This document shows positions 33,202 through 42,800 of a DNA stretch of 64,000 bases, in pieces. How positions within the stretch are numbered: position 1 is the stretch's first letter; every line of letters begins with the position of its first letter. The stretch spans positions 264,187 through 328,186 of the forward strand of contig NZ_MZMV01000001.1 in NCBI RefSeq assembly GCF_002210435.1. The letters run 5' to 3'. A program made the translations under genes and the position numbers. Source of the DNA: Micromonospora wenchangensis. GTDB taxonomy: Bacteria; Actinomycetota; Actinomycetes; Mycobacteriales; Micromonosporaceae. The notes beneath the pieces are model-generated. The model made no database searches. It was given only the letters and a program-made list of their open reading frames with translations, and was not told the DNA's origin.

Positions 33202-35493
33202 GTGTCCGAGCCGGAACCGACGTCAGACTCCCCCGGGGGCAGCCCGCCGCCGCCCGGACCCCCGCCCGTCGGCGGGATGCCGTACCTGTTGACGGTGCCC
33301 GCCCAGGACGGGCTGCCACCGGCGATCAGATGGCCCGGCCGGGCGGGCGAGCCCGGCTGGGCCATCCCGGTCCAGGTCCCCGACGGCACCCTCGGGTACG
33401 CGCTCTTCCTGCCCCTGGTGCCCGCGACCGCCGACACCCTGCCCGGCGTCGCCGGACCGGCCGCGGCGGTCCTCCCGGCCGGCGACGGCCCGGCCGGCGC
33501 CCCGCCACCGGTGACCTCGACCGGTGCGGTGGCAGCGGCCCCCGCGACGGCCGGGGCCACGGAGGGCGGCGCCGCACCGGCCGGCGTCGTGAAGCCCGGC
33601 TCGACGAAGGCCGCCCCGACGACGACCGAACCGGCACCGACCGAACCGGCACCGACCGGCCAGGCGGCGGCCGAGGTGGCACCGGCCGGCCAGGCGGCCG
33701 TCGACGCGGTGACGGCCGGTCGGCCCGGCCGGCCGGTGAGCGTGCCGGCGCCGCGCACCGCGGCGGGCTCGGCGGACGACGCCCCGACCCTGGCCGGCCA
33801 ACCCGCCCCGGCGACGCCCGGCCCACAGCCCGGCCCGGGTCGGCCCGTACCCCCCGGCCAGCAACCGCCCCCCGGGTCCGGCGCGCCCGTCCCCGGCCGG
33901 CCGGTTCCCGCCGGGTTCGGTACCGGCGGCCGACCGGCACAGTGGGGTGGGGTGCCCGGGACCTGGACACCGACCCCGCCTCCGCCGTCGTTCCTGAGCA
34001 CCCGGTGGCCCGGCCCCCGACCCGCCACCGGCTGGGCGGTGCCGGCGGCGGTGCTGGCCGGGGCGCTGGGCGTGGCGTTCTTCGTCCCGCTGACCCGCAC
34101 CGGCATCGGCTGGTTCCTCGGCTGGCTGGTCCTCACCGTCGGGGTGGTCGCCGCCGTCCGGCGCAACGCCGACGCGCTGACCCGCACCGACAGGCTGATC
34201 CGGGGCGGCTGGGCGGCGGCGGCGCTGGCGCTGCTGGCCGTGCTGGCGTTCCGTAACGCCTGGTGGCTGGTGACCTTCTGCGTCCTCGGCGCGCTGGGCT
34301 GCGCGGCCCTGGCCATCGTGGGTGGAAGACAGGTCCGTTCCATCCTGTTCAGCCTGGTCGCGGCCCCGTTCGCGGCGCTGCGCGGACTGTCCTGGGTACG
34401 CCGGCACGTGACGGCCACCGGCGGCGGCCGGTTGGTGCCCCGGGTCGTCGGCTCGGTCGCCGCCACCGCCGTGGTGCTGCTCGTCTTCGGGCTGCTGCTG
34501 TCCTCCGCCGACGCCGCGTTCGACCAGGTGCTCAGTGCGGTGGTGCCCGAGGTCAACGTCGACACCGTGGTCCGCTGGCTGTTCCTGGCCGCCGTCGGCG
34601 GGTCGATCGCGGTCGCCGCCACGTACACGCTGGCCGCGCCACCGGACCTGTCGACCGTCGACCGGGAGGGCCGGCGGCGGTTGGGCATCCTGGAGTGGGC
34701 CCCCGCCAGCGCCGCCCTGACGCTGCTCTTCGTCGGGTTCGTCGCGGTGCAGTTCACCGTGCTCTTCGGCGGTCAGCGGCACGTCCTGCGTACCGCCGGG
34801 CTGAGCTACGCCGAGTACGCGCGCAGCGGGTTCTGGCAGCTCACCGTGGTGACCCTGCTGACCGTGGCCGTGCTGGGCGGGGTGAGCCGCTGGGCACGCC
34901 GCGAGACCCGGGCCGAACGGGTCCTGCTGCGGGCCCTGCTCGGGCTGCTCAGCGCGCTCAGCGTGGTGATCGTGGTGTCGGCGCTGTCCCGGATGTACAC
35001 CTACCAGAAGGTCTACAGCTTCACCGGGGAACGGATCTTCGTGATGGCGTTCGAGCTGCTGCTCGGCGCAGTCTTCCTGATGATCCTGGCGGCGGGCGTA
35101 CGGTGGCGGGGCCGCTGGATTCCCGGTGCCACCGTCGGGCTGGCCGTGGTGATGCTGCTCAGCCTGGCCGTGCTCAACCCGGAGGACTACGCGGCCCGTC
35201 GCAACATCGCCAGGTACGAGCAGTCCGGCAAGATCGACGCCTGGTACCTGCGGGCGCTCTCTGCCGACGCCACCCCCGCCCTGGCCAACCTGCCGGACCG
35301 GGTCCGCCGCTGCACGCTGAGCTGGATCGACGACGACCTCGCCGAGCCCGACCCGTGGTACGCCTGGAACCTGGGCCGCACCCGGGCCCGCGCGGAGCTG
35401 AAGCGGCTGGGCCCCCGCGCGGTCGGCGGGCAGAAGGACTGCAAGGCCGCCGACCAGTTCGACCTGCCGAAGACCCGACGCACCCCGCGCTGA
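33202..35493 (+). CDS. DUF4173/DUF4153-type polytopic membrane protein
   Basis: A 763-residue protein from GTG 33202, with AGGAG upstream. The first 270 residues are Pro/Ala/Gly-rich and disordered, with a 15-bp tandem DNA repeat (33625-33654) encoding TEPAP twice. About ten membrane spans follow (270-650), including AEYARSGFWQLTVVTLLT and YQKVYSFTGERIFV, which mark the DUF4173 family. A soluble C-terminal tail ends the protein. The function of the family is unknown. It is convergent with the NRPS cluster and marks the left edge of that cluster. Confidence 0.8.
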   Translation: MSEPEPTSDSPGGSPPPPGPPPVGGMPYLLTVPAQDGLPPAIRWPGRAGEPGWAIPVQVPDGTLGYALFLPLVPATADTLPGVAGPAAAVLPAGDGPAGAPPPVTSTGAVAAAPATAGATEGGAAPAGVVKPGSTKAAPTTTEPAPTEPAPTGQAAAEVAPAGQAAVDAVTAGRPGRPVSVPAPRTAAGSADDAPTLAGQPAPATPGPQPGPGRPVPPGQQPPPGSGAPVPGRPVPAGFGTGGRPAQWGGVPGTWTPTPPPPSFLSTRWPGPRPATGWAVPAAVLAGALGVAFFVPLTRTGIGWFLGWLVLTVGVVAAVRRNADALTRTDRLIRGGWAAAALALLAVLAFRNAWWLVTFCVLGALGCAALAIVGGRQVRSILFSLVAAPFAALRGLSWVRRHVTATGGGRLVPRVVGSVAATAVVLLVFGLLLSSADAAFDQVLSAVVPEVNVDTVVRWLFLAAVGGSIAVAATYTLAAPPDLSTVDREGRRRLGILEWAPASAALTLLFVGFVAVQFTVLFGGQRHVLRTAGLSYAEYARSGFWQLTVVTLLTVAVLGGVSRWARRETRAERVLLRALLGLLSALSVVIVVSALSRMYTYQKVYSFTGERIFVMAFELLLGAVFLMILAAGVRWRGRWIPGATVGLAVVMLLSLAVLNPEDYAARRNIARYEQSGKIDAWYLRALSADATPALANLPDRVRRCTLSWIDDDLAEPDPWYAWNLGRTRARAELKRLGPRAVGGQKDCKAADQFDLPKTRRTPR

Positions 35494-35504
35494 CCTTCCC
35501 GTAC

Positions 35505-35538
35505 GGCCCGGCTCCGGTCGTCCGACCGGGGCCGGGCC
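35505..35538. terminator. 15-bp hairpin at the left end of the NRPS operon
   Basis: Bases 35505-35519 pair with 35524-35538 around a 4-nt loop, with a single G-U pair. It lies between the converging ends of the DUF4173 gene and the last gene of the biosynthetic operon and can stop transcription from both sides. Confidence 0.75.
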
Positions 35539-35593
35539 GCGCGGGCGGCGGACGGACCCGGGCGCGGCGACGACGGGTCGACCGGCGGTACGG

Positions 35594-37288
35594 TCAGCGG
35601 CCGGTGCCCGCCGCGCGGATCGGCTGGGCCCGCCACCCGGCCTCGTCCCGGGGCGGGTGCGGCGGGCGGGCACACAGGACGTACGAGTCGGGGGCCATCG
35701 CGCCGTGCCGGCCACCGAGCGTGGCCATCACCGCCGCGTGCAGTTCCCGGGGGCCGACGCGCGGGTCCGCCGGGGCGGCGTAGCCGACGAGCGACCGGCT
35801 GCCGCCGGGCCCGCCCCGCAGGACGATCCGGGCGGTCGGGTCGCCGGCCGCGGCCCGGAGCACCTGTTCGCTGGCGGTGATGTCGATCCAGGCGGCGTCG
35901 ATCTCCACCCACTCCGGGCCGCGTACCACCCGGTCGAGTTCGACGAGATCGCCCAGCCGGGCCAGGTCGATGTCCCGGTCGGCGGCGGTCAGCAGGATGC
36001 GTTCCATCGACCACAGCAGCGCCGCGGCCTCGTCGGTGGTCACGTGCCGCACGTCGTGGGTGAGACCGACCACGACGGTGGGCCGGGTGTGCAGGATGGT
36101 GAGCCGGACCGGGTCGGTGGTCGTCGCGTCCAGGCCGCTCTCCACCTCCGTCCCGTGCACCGGCACCCCCGCCCGTCCGTCGAAGACGCCGCCCCGGGTG
36201 CTGCTCATGTCGTTGATCACCAGGTCCCGGTGCCGCTGGCAGCCCCGCTGGGAGCCGATCGACTGGACCGACTCCTCCACGGCGGTCGCGTCGAAGTAGG
36301 CGTACTGGTAGGCGTTGAAGATGGCCAGGTGGGTCCGGCGCAGGGTCTCGTGGAACGACGGGGCGGGGCTGAACGGGACCAGCGCACTCTGCGCGATGCT
36401 GCCGACGAAGTTCTGCATCCGGGGTAGCGCGCGGTTGCTGTAGAGAGCCTCCAGCGCGGCCAGTTCGGTGCCCGTCCACCAGGACAGCAGGGTCGCCGTG
36501 GTGGTGACGAGGACGCTGGCCGGGGTGACCCTGGTCCGCCTGGCGACCGCGTCGATCGCCTCGGCGACCGGACCGGACCGCAGGGTCGCGAGGCGGAACT
36601 CCGGCGGCCCCTCCCGACGGGCCGGCACTGAGAGCAGGCAGGGCGGGATGGTGTGCAGTTGCTGCCGCCAGTAGGCGAGGGTCCTCGCCATCCGACGCCG
36701 CGCCTGCGGGGTCCGCTCGTACTCGGCCTGGTCGGCGGGCTGCCAGACCGGGGGGCCCACCGTGCGGTCGGCGGGGGACGCGACGAGCCCGACGAGTTCG
36801 TCAAGCACGAGGTTGGCGGTCACCAGGTCCGCGACGGCGTGGGAGAACTCGAAGACGGCCCGGACGGGAACCCCCGCGTCCGTGGTGACCGCCATCCGGA
36901 CGGGGAACTCGGCACCGTGGTCGAACGGGCGGGGCGGATCGCTGATCCAGGTCCGGTCGTACGCCCCCGACCCGAGTTCGAGCAGCAGCAGGTCGACGTG
37001 CCCGTCCCGGGTCACCACCTGGGCCCGTTCCACGCCGGGGCCCACCTCGTACACCGTGCGCAGTCCCTCGTGGCGGGAGACCAGGACGCCGACCGCCGCG
37101 CGGACGTCGTCGACGGTACGCCCGGCGGGCAGGTCCGCGTACCCGACGAACACCGCGCCGCTGCCCTCGTGCGGCAACCAGTCGAAGACGTTGCTCTGAC
37201 CGTGGGGCATCGGCCACCGGCCCGAGCGGAGCCCGGCGAAGGGCACCCGCACCGTCCGTACGGCGGTCGACGTCTCGGCTGTGGTCAT
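35594..37288 (-). CDS. Stand-alone condensation-domain-like protein with degenerate active site
   Basis: A 564-residue protein. Residues about 15-450 have the fold pattern of an NRPS condensation domain, including LVSRHEGLRT and the active-site region FEFSHAVADL. The usual HHxxxDG reads SHAVADL: Ser149, His150, Asp154, so the first His is lost and the catalytic second His and Asp remain. Residues about 460-545 (LVGYAAPADPRVGPRELHAAV and onward) resemble the small C-terminal subdomain of an adenylation domain without the catalytic Lys. It is last in the cluster and could release, cap or cyclise the peptide, or recruit the P450. Its role is inferred. Confidence 0.75.
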   Translation of the reverse strand: MTTAETSTAVRTVRVPFAGLRSGRWPMPHGQSNVFDWLPHEGSGAVFVGYADLPAGRTVDDVRAAVGVLVSRHEGLRTVYEVGPGVERAQVVTRDGHVDLLLLELGSGAYDRTWISDPPRPFDHGAEFPVRMAVTTDAGVPVRAVFEFSHAVADLVTANLVLDELVGLVASPADRTVGPPVWQPADQAEYERTPQARRRMARTLAYWRQQLHTIPPCLLSVPARREGPPEFRLATLRSGPVAEAIDAVARRTRVTPASVLVTTTATLLSWWTGTELAALEALYSNRALPRMQNFVGSIAQSALVPFSPAPSFHETLRRTHLAIFNAYQYAYFDATAVEESVQSIGSQRGCQRHRDLVINDMSSTRGGVFDGRAGVPVHGTEVESGLDATTTDPVRLTILHTRPTVVVGLTHDVRHVTTDEAAALLWSMERILLTAADRDIDLARLGDLVELDRVVRGPEWVEIDAAWIDITASEQVLRAAAGDPTARIVLRGGPGGSRSLVGYAAPADPRVGPRELHAAVMATLGGRHGAMAPDSYVLCARPPHPPRDEAGWRAQPIRAAGTGR

Positions 37289-37333
37289 CTGGCTACCCCC
37301 GGGTCGGGACGGGTCGGGCGGACACGGGACCGG

Positions 37334-38641
37334 TCACTCCCGGCGACCGGGTGCCACACCGCCGGGCACCGCGTCCCGGTCGGCTGCCGGTCCACCGGCG
37401 GGTGCCGCGTCCCGGTCGGAAGCAGCGTCCCGGTCGGGTGTCGGGTCGGCGTCGGTGGCGACGGGGTCCGGGGCCGGTTTCGGGTGGGTCAGCAGGCGCA
37501 GCCCGGCCAGCAGGATCACCAGCGACAGGACGGCGAGCAGGAGCCGGTGGTCGACGACGACGATGAGGGCGGCGGCGACCCCGATGGCCGCCGTCTGCGG
37601 GATCGTCACCAGCATTCCCGCCGTGGTGAAGGCCCGCCCCAGCAGCCGCGACGGGGTGTGCCGCTGCAACAGGGTGTTCCAGCCGATCGAGAACCAGGTG
37701 ACCGCGAGCCCGATGCCCACCGCCCCGCCCAGCACCACCGCTGTCGCGCCGACGGCCAGGGCGGCGCAGCCCACCCCCAGGCCGATCAGGGCGCCGCCGA
37801 TGGCCCTCGCCTCGCCGACGCGGCGCAGCAGCCACGCGCCGGTGAAGCCGGCCACGATGGAACCGACCCCCTGGACGCTGACGATCACCCCGAAGAACGC
37901 CGCCGGCCGGTGCAACCCGTCCTCGACCACCACGAAGATGATCGGCTCCAGGAAACCCACCGCCCCGAACGCGACGGCGCTGACCACGGTGACCTGGGAC
38001 AACAGCGGAACCGACCGGATGTGACGCAGGCCGGCGAGCAGTTCGGTGCCGAACCGTTCCCCGCTGCGTTCCGGTGGCGACTCGACGACCCGCACCGTGG
38101 CCAGCGCGGTGATGGCGACGAGGAAGGTCAGCGCGTCGATCAGCGCCAGCAGGTGACCGCCGAACGCGGCGTAGATGCCGGAACCGACGAGCGGCGCGAG
38201 AATCCGGGTGAACCCGAACAGGGTGCCGAACGCCGCGTTGGCCGACCCCAGGTCACTGTCGGGCAGCAGGTCCTTGAGCAGGGCGTTGCGTCCCGCCATG
38301 AGCACCGTGGCGACACAGCCGTGCACGATGGCGACGCCGTAGATGATCCAGGTGTGTTCGGCGGTCCGTACCAGCAGCAGCGCCAGCACCGCTAGTCCGG
38401 CGATCGCGTTGGTCGCCATCAGCAGCGGCTTGCGGCGTACCCGGTCGATCTGCCGTCCGGCCAGCGGGGCGAACAGCACCGGCAGGCCCATCGCCAGGAA
38501 CACGGCACCGGCGGCCGAGTTGCTCCCGGTGAGGTCCTTGACCCAGATGCCGAGGGCCAGCAGCAGCGCGGTGTCCCCGAAGCCCGACAGGGCGTCGCCG
38601 ACGTACAGCCGGCGGAACCGGGCGTCCCTGAACGCGGTCAC
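37334..38641 (-). CDS. MFS exporter (EntS-like)
   Basis: A 435-residue protein with 12 membrane spans from a GTG start placed immediately after the P450 stop (no gap). The N-terminus FRDARFRRLYVGDALSGFGD and the repeated AGRQIDRVRRKPLL loop are typical of EntS/DHA3-type efflux proteins found in siderophore and NRPS clusters. The last 45 residues form a hydrophilic Asp/Ala/Pro tail with repeated DRDA units. It probably exports the peptide product and may confer self-protection. Confidence 0.85.
   Translation of the reverse strand: MTAFRDARFRRLYVGDALSGFGDTALLLALGIWVKDLTGSNSAAGAVFLAMGLPVLFAPLAGRQIDRVRRKPLLMATNAIAGLAVLALLLVRTAEHTWIIYGVAIVHGCVATVLMAGRNALLKDLLPDSDLGSANAAFGTLFGFTRILAPLVGSGIYAAFGGHLLALIDALTFLVAITALATVRVVESPPERSGERFGTELLAGLRHIRSVPLLSQVTVVSAVAFGAVGFLEPIIFVVVEDGLHRPAAFFGVIVSVQGVGSIVAGFTGAWLLRRVGEARAIGGALIGLGVGCAALAVGATAVVLGGAVGIGLAVTWFSIGWNTLLQRHTPSRLLGRAFTTAGMLVTIPQTAAIGVAAALIVVVDHRLLLAVLSLVILLAGLRLLTHPKPAPDPVATDADPTPDRDAASDRDAAPAGGPAADRDAVPGGVAPGRRE
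37371..37437 (+). repeat. Three 13-bp repeats in the tail of the MFS gene
   Basis: GCGTCCCGGTCGG occurs at 37371-37383, 37407-37419 and 37425-37437. On the coding strand they encode the DRDA units of the exporter's disordered C-terminal tail. Likely a slippage expansion. Confidence 0.7.
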
Positions 38642-39844
38642 TCAACTCAGCGCCTCTCGGTGGTTGGTGGCACGGCCGACGGGTTCCAGCCGGACCTGCA
38701 GGTGGCGGTAGCCGTGGACCAGGTTGGAGCGCAGCGGCACCGGTTCTCCGACCACGGACACCGAGTCGACGAACTCGGCCAGCGCGAGCAGCAGCGCCCG
38801 CAGTTCCAGCCGGGCCAGCGCCGCCCCGAGGCAGTGGTGCGGGCCGTAGCCGAACCCGAGGTGGTTGGCCGGGCGGCCGGGACGGAACTCGTCGGCCGCC
38901 GCGAAGTGCCGGGGGTCGCGGTTGGCCGCCGGCAGCCAGGCCACCACCGCCTCGCCGCTGGCCACCCGCTGACCGGGCAGCTCGACGTCCTCGGTGGCGA
39001 CCCGCAGCACGTGCATCGCGGGTGAGGTCCACCGGATGACCTCCTCGACGAGCGGCCCGACGAGGTCCGGGTCGGTGCGCAGCCGGTCCAGGGTGCCGGC
39101 GGCGGTGGCCAGCGCGTGGAAGCAGCCGGCGATCGCGTGCCGGGTCGTCTCGTTGCCGCCGACCAGGACGTTGTCGCAGTTGAGCAGGACCTCGCGCAGG
39201 TCGAACCGGGGGTCACCGGCCAGCGCGCTGATCAGGTCGTCACCCGGGCTGCGCCGCCGCTCGGCCACCAGGTCGGCGAGGTAGAGGATCATCTCCGAGT
39301 GCGCCGCGTCCGGGGGCATCCGGTCGAAGGAACTGTCCGCGCCGCCGAAGGCGTGGCTGGTCAGCTCGATCAGCATGTCCCGGTCGGTCGCCGGCACGCC
39401 GAGCAGGCGGCAGACCACGCTCGCCGGGATCACCGGACCGAGGGAGGCGGCGACGTCGAGGCCGCCGGCCGCCACGGCGTCCGCGACGAGCTGGCGGACC
39501 TCCTGCCGGACGGTGTCCTCCAGCGACTCGGCCATCGCCCTGGACAGGAACGGCATGATGACGCTGCGCAACCGGGTGTGCCGGGGGCCGTCCGCGACCA
39601 CCAGCATCCCGCCGCCCGCCTTGTCGGGGTGGTCGCGGTCGAAGCCGATCATCATGCCGTACTCGGAGGTGAACGCGGCCTTCGGCGCCAGCACCGCGCG
39701 GCACCCGGCCAGCGAGAAGACCGACCAGAAGCCGCCAGGTGAGGTGCCGGCGTCGCTCCACAGCACGGCGTCGTCGGCGGCGTACCGACGCCACCGGGCG
39801 AACCGGCCGGGGTCGAGGTACAGGTCAGGGTCACCCAGGTCCAT
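38642..39844 (-). CDS. Cytochrome P450 of the NRPS cluster
   Basis: A 400-residue protein from ATG 39844, overlapping the end of NRPS-C by 14 nt. It has all P450 signatures: I-helix GGNETT (229-234), ExxR at Glu268-Arg271, and the haem loop FGYGPHHCLG with Cys338. It is a soluble class I enzyme needing ferredoxin partners that are not encoded here. The haem-loop style and the direct coupling to NRPS-C resemble P450s that beta-hydroxylate carrier-bound amino acids (NikQ, NovI type). Hydroxylating the residue on NRPS-C is a reasonable inference, not shown. Confidence 0.85.
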   Translation of the reverse strand: MDLGDPDLYLDPGRFARWRRYAADDAVLWSDAGTSPGGFWSVFSLAGCRAVLAPKAAFTSEYGMMIGFDRDHPDKAGGGMLVVADGPRHTRLRSVIMPFLSRAMAESLEDTVRQEVRQLVADAVAAGGLDVAASLGPVIPASVVCRLLGVPATDRDMLIELTSHAFGGADSSFDRMPPDAAHSEMILYLADLVAERRRSPGDDLISALAGDPRFDLREVLLNCDNVLVGGNETTRHAIAGCFHALATAAGTLDRLRTDPDLVGPLVEEVIRWTSPAMHVLRVATEDVELPGQRVASGEAVVAWLPAANRDPRHFAAADEFRPGRPANHLGFGYGPHHCLGAALARLELRALLLALAEFVDSVSVVGEPVPLRSNLVHGYRHLQVRLEPVGRATNHREALS

Positions 39845-42800
39845 CGCCGTTCCCCCTCTGCTCGGTCCGCACCAGGTCGGCGATCTCCCGGGCCAGGTCG
39901 GCGAAGGACGGCCGGCGGAACACGGTGACGATCCGCAGGTCGACACCGAACCGCCGGTGCACCGCGCCGACCAGGTGCAGGGCCTTGATCGAGGTGCCGC
40001 CGAGCGCGAAGAACTGGCTGTCCGCGCCGAACTCGGTCACCCCCAGCAGGTCCCGCCAGATGTCGGCGAGCCCGGCGGCGACCTGGTCGCCCGACGGGGA
40101 GGCGGCGTCGGGGACGGGCGGTTCCGGGTCCGGGTCGCGGCCGAGCGCCGCCAGCAGCGCCGCCCGGTCCACCTTGCCGTTGGGGGTCACCGGCAGGGCG
40201 GGCAGCCGGTGGCACCGCGCCGGCACCATGTAGGCGGGCAGGTTGGCCCGCAGGAACTCCCGCACCTCGGACGGCTCGGCCGGGCCCGTGGACACGGCGA
40301 CCAGTTCCACGGGTTCGGCGTCGGTGACCGCCACCACCGCGTGGTCACCCACCTGCGGGCAGTCGCCGAGGACCCGTTCCACCTCGCCCGGCTCCACCCG
40401 GAACCCACTGATCTTGACCTGGTCGTCGCGGCGGCCCAGGAACACCACGTCCCCGTCGGGCCGCAGCCGCACCAGGTCGCCGGTGCGGTAGAGCCGCTGG
40501 CCGGGCGCGTCGGCGAACGGGTCCGCGACGAACGCCGCACAGGTACGCCCCGGATCGCCCACGTAACCGTCGGCCAGCCCCTGCCCACCGACGTACAGCT
40601 CACCGGTACCGCCGGGGGCGACCGGGGCCAGCCGGTCGTCGAGCACCCGCAGGTAGCCGCCGTCGATCGGGCCGCCGATCGGGATGACGCCCCGGTCCAG
40701 GTCGGCGGGGACGACCTCGTGCGCGGCGGAGAAGGTGGTGTTCTCCGTCGGCCCGTACGCGTTGACCAGGTGCTCCGGCGCACCGGCGGCCAGCATCCGG
40801 CGGATCTGCGCCAGCGCGTACTGGTCGCCGCCGACGAGCAGCACCCGGAGCCGGGCGAAGGCGTCGGGCACGTGCGTGACGATCGCGTTGAGCAGCGCGT
40901 TCGTGGTGAACATGACGCTCACCCCGGTCTCGGCGAGGAACCGCCCCAGCCGGTACGGCGACAGGGCGACCTCGCGGGGCACCACCACCAGCGTCGCGCC
41001 CGCGCACAGCGCGCCCCAGATCTCCAGGGTGGCCGCGTCGAAGGCGGTGTTCGACAGGTGCGCGACGACGTCGTCCGGCCCCAGCCGCAGGAAGTTGGAG
41101 TGCGGCACCAGGCGCAGGATCGCCTCGTGCGGCACCACCACCCCCTTCGGCGCACCGGTGGACCCGGAGGTGTACATGACGTACGCGGGGTGCCGCACCG
41201 TCACCGGGACGTGCGCCGACCCGACCGGTCCGGCGGCACCGGCCGCCCCCGCCGCAGCACCGGCCGGCACCCCGGGCAGCTCGATCGTCGGCACCCCGGG
41301 CGGCACGTGGTCCTCGCGGCCCCGCTCGCACAGCGCCAGCCGTACCCCGCTGTCCCGCCCGATCGCCCGGCTGCGGGCCGGCGGCTGGGCCACGTCGACG
41401 GGCACGTACGCCGCCCCGGCACGCAGCACGGCCAGGAACGCGGTCACCGCGTCCGCGCCCCGAGCGGCGGCGACCGCCACCCGGTCCCCCGGTCGTACGC
41501 CCGCCGCGACGAGCCGCCCCGCGAGTACGGCGGCGGCGGTGTCCAGCGCGCCGTAGCTGAGCTCCCGGTCGCCGTGCCGGACCGCGACCGCCTCCGGGTG
41601 GGCCCGCGCCCGCAGCGCCACCACCTCGTGCACCGGCAGCTCGGCGGGCTGACGGACGTACCCGTGGACGACCTCCCGGGCCGTCGACGGGTCCGACGCC
41701 ACCGCGTCCACCACCGGGGCGTCCGGGGTCGCGCTGAGCCGGGCAAGGTCCGCCAGCAGGGTGGCGTGCAGTTCCCGGGCCCGGTCCGGAGTGAACAGGT
41801 CGGCGGCGACCTCCAGGGCGGACGTCGCCGACGTCGTCCCGGTGGTGACGGTCCACAGCAGCTCGAACTTGGCGGTGCCGGTGGACAGCACCTCCCGCAC
41901 GGCCGGTGCGCCGGCCGGCGCCCAGCGCCACCCGCGGTCGTCGACGTGCGAGATGCCGACCTGGGTCAGCGGGTGCCCGTCCGGCCCGGCGGCGTCGGCC
42001 AGCTCCGCCACCAGCTCCTGCAACGGCGTCCACTGGTACGCAAGCGCCGCACTGACCTGCGCACGGACCTGGGCGACGAGGTCCCGGAAGGTGGTGTCGG
42101 CGTCGATCCGGGCCCGGACCGGCAGGACGTTGACGAACATGCCGACGGTGTCCTCGTCGTCCACCGTCCGCCCGCCGAAGGGTGCGCCGACCACCACGTC
42201 GGACGCGTGGGTCGTGCCCTCGGGCGCGGCGACCCGGCTGAGGAAGGCCGTGTAGGCGGCGAGCAGCACCATGAACTCCGACGCCGCGCAGTCCCGCGCC
42301 AGGTCGGTCAGCCGGGTGCCGAGCGCCGGGTCGAGCGGCGCGGTCACCACCGCACCCGCCGGGCCCACCACCTCGGGTCGGGGCCGGTCCGCCGGCAGCG
42401 CCAGCCGGCCGCCCAGCCCGGCGAGCTGATCCCGCCAGTGGGCCAGTGACTCCGCCGCGTCGGGCCGGTTGGCCAGGCCCCGACGGCGTACCGGTGGCAG
42501 CTCCCGGGCGAGGCCGACCCGGGCGCCGTACGCCTGCTGGAGCTGACTGTCGAGCAGGTCCAGCGAGTGCTGGTCGGCGATCAGGTGGTGCAGGGTGAGC
42601 AGCAGCACCGCGCGGTCGCCGGGCTCGGTGACCAGGCAGGCACGGGCCAGCGGCGGCACGTCGGTGGGGACCGGGCGGCGGGCCTGTGCGTCGAGGTGCC
42701 GCCGGGACTCGGCGGCGGCCCGGTCCGGTTCCTCGCCGGACAGGTCGACGACAGTCCACGGCAGGGTGGCGGCCGTCCGGACCAGTTTCCGCCCGTCCGC

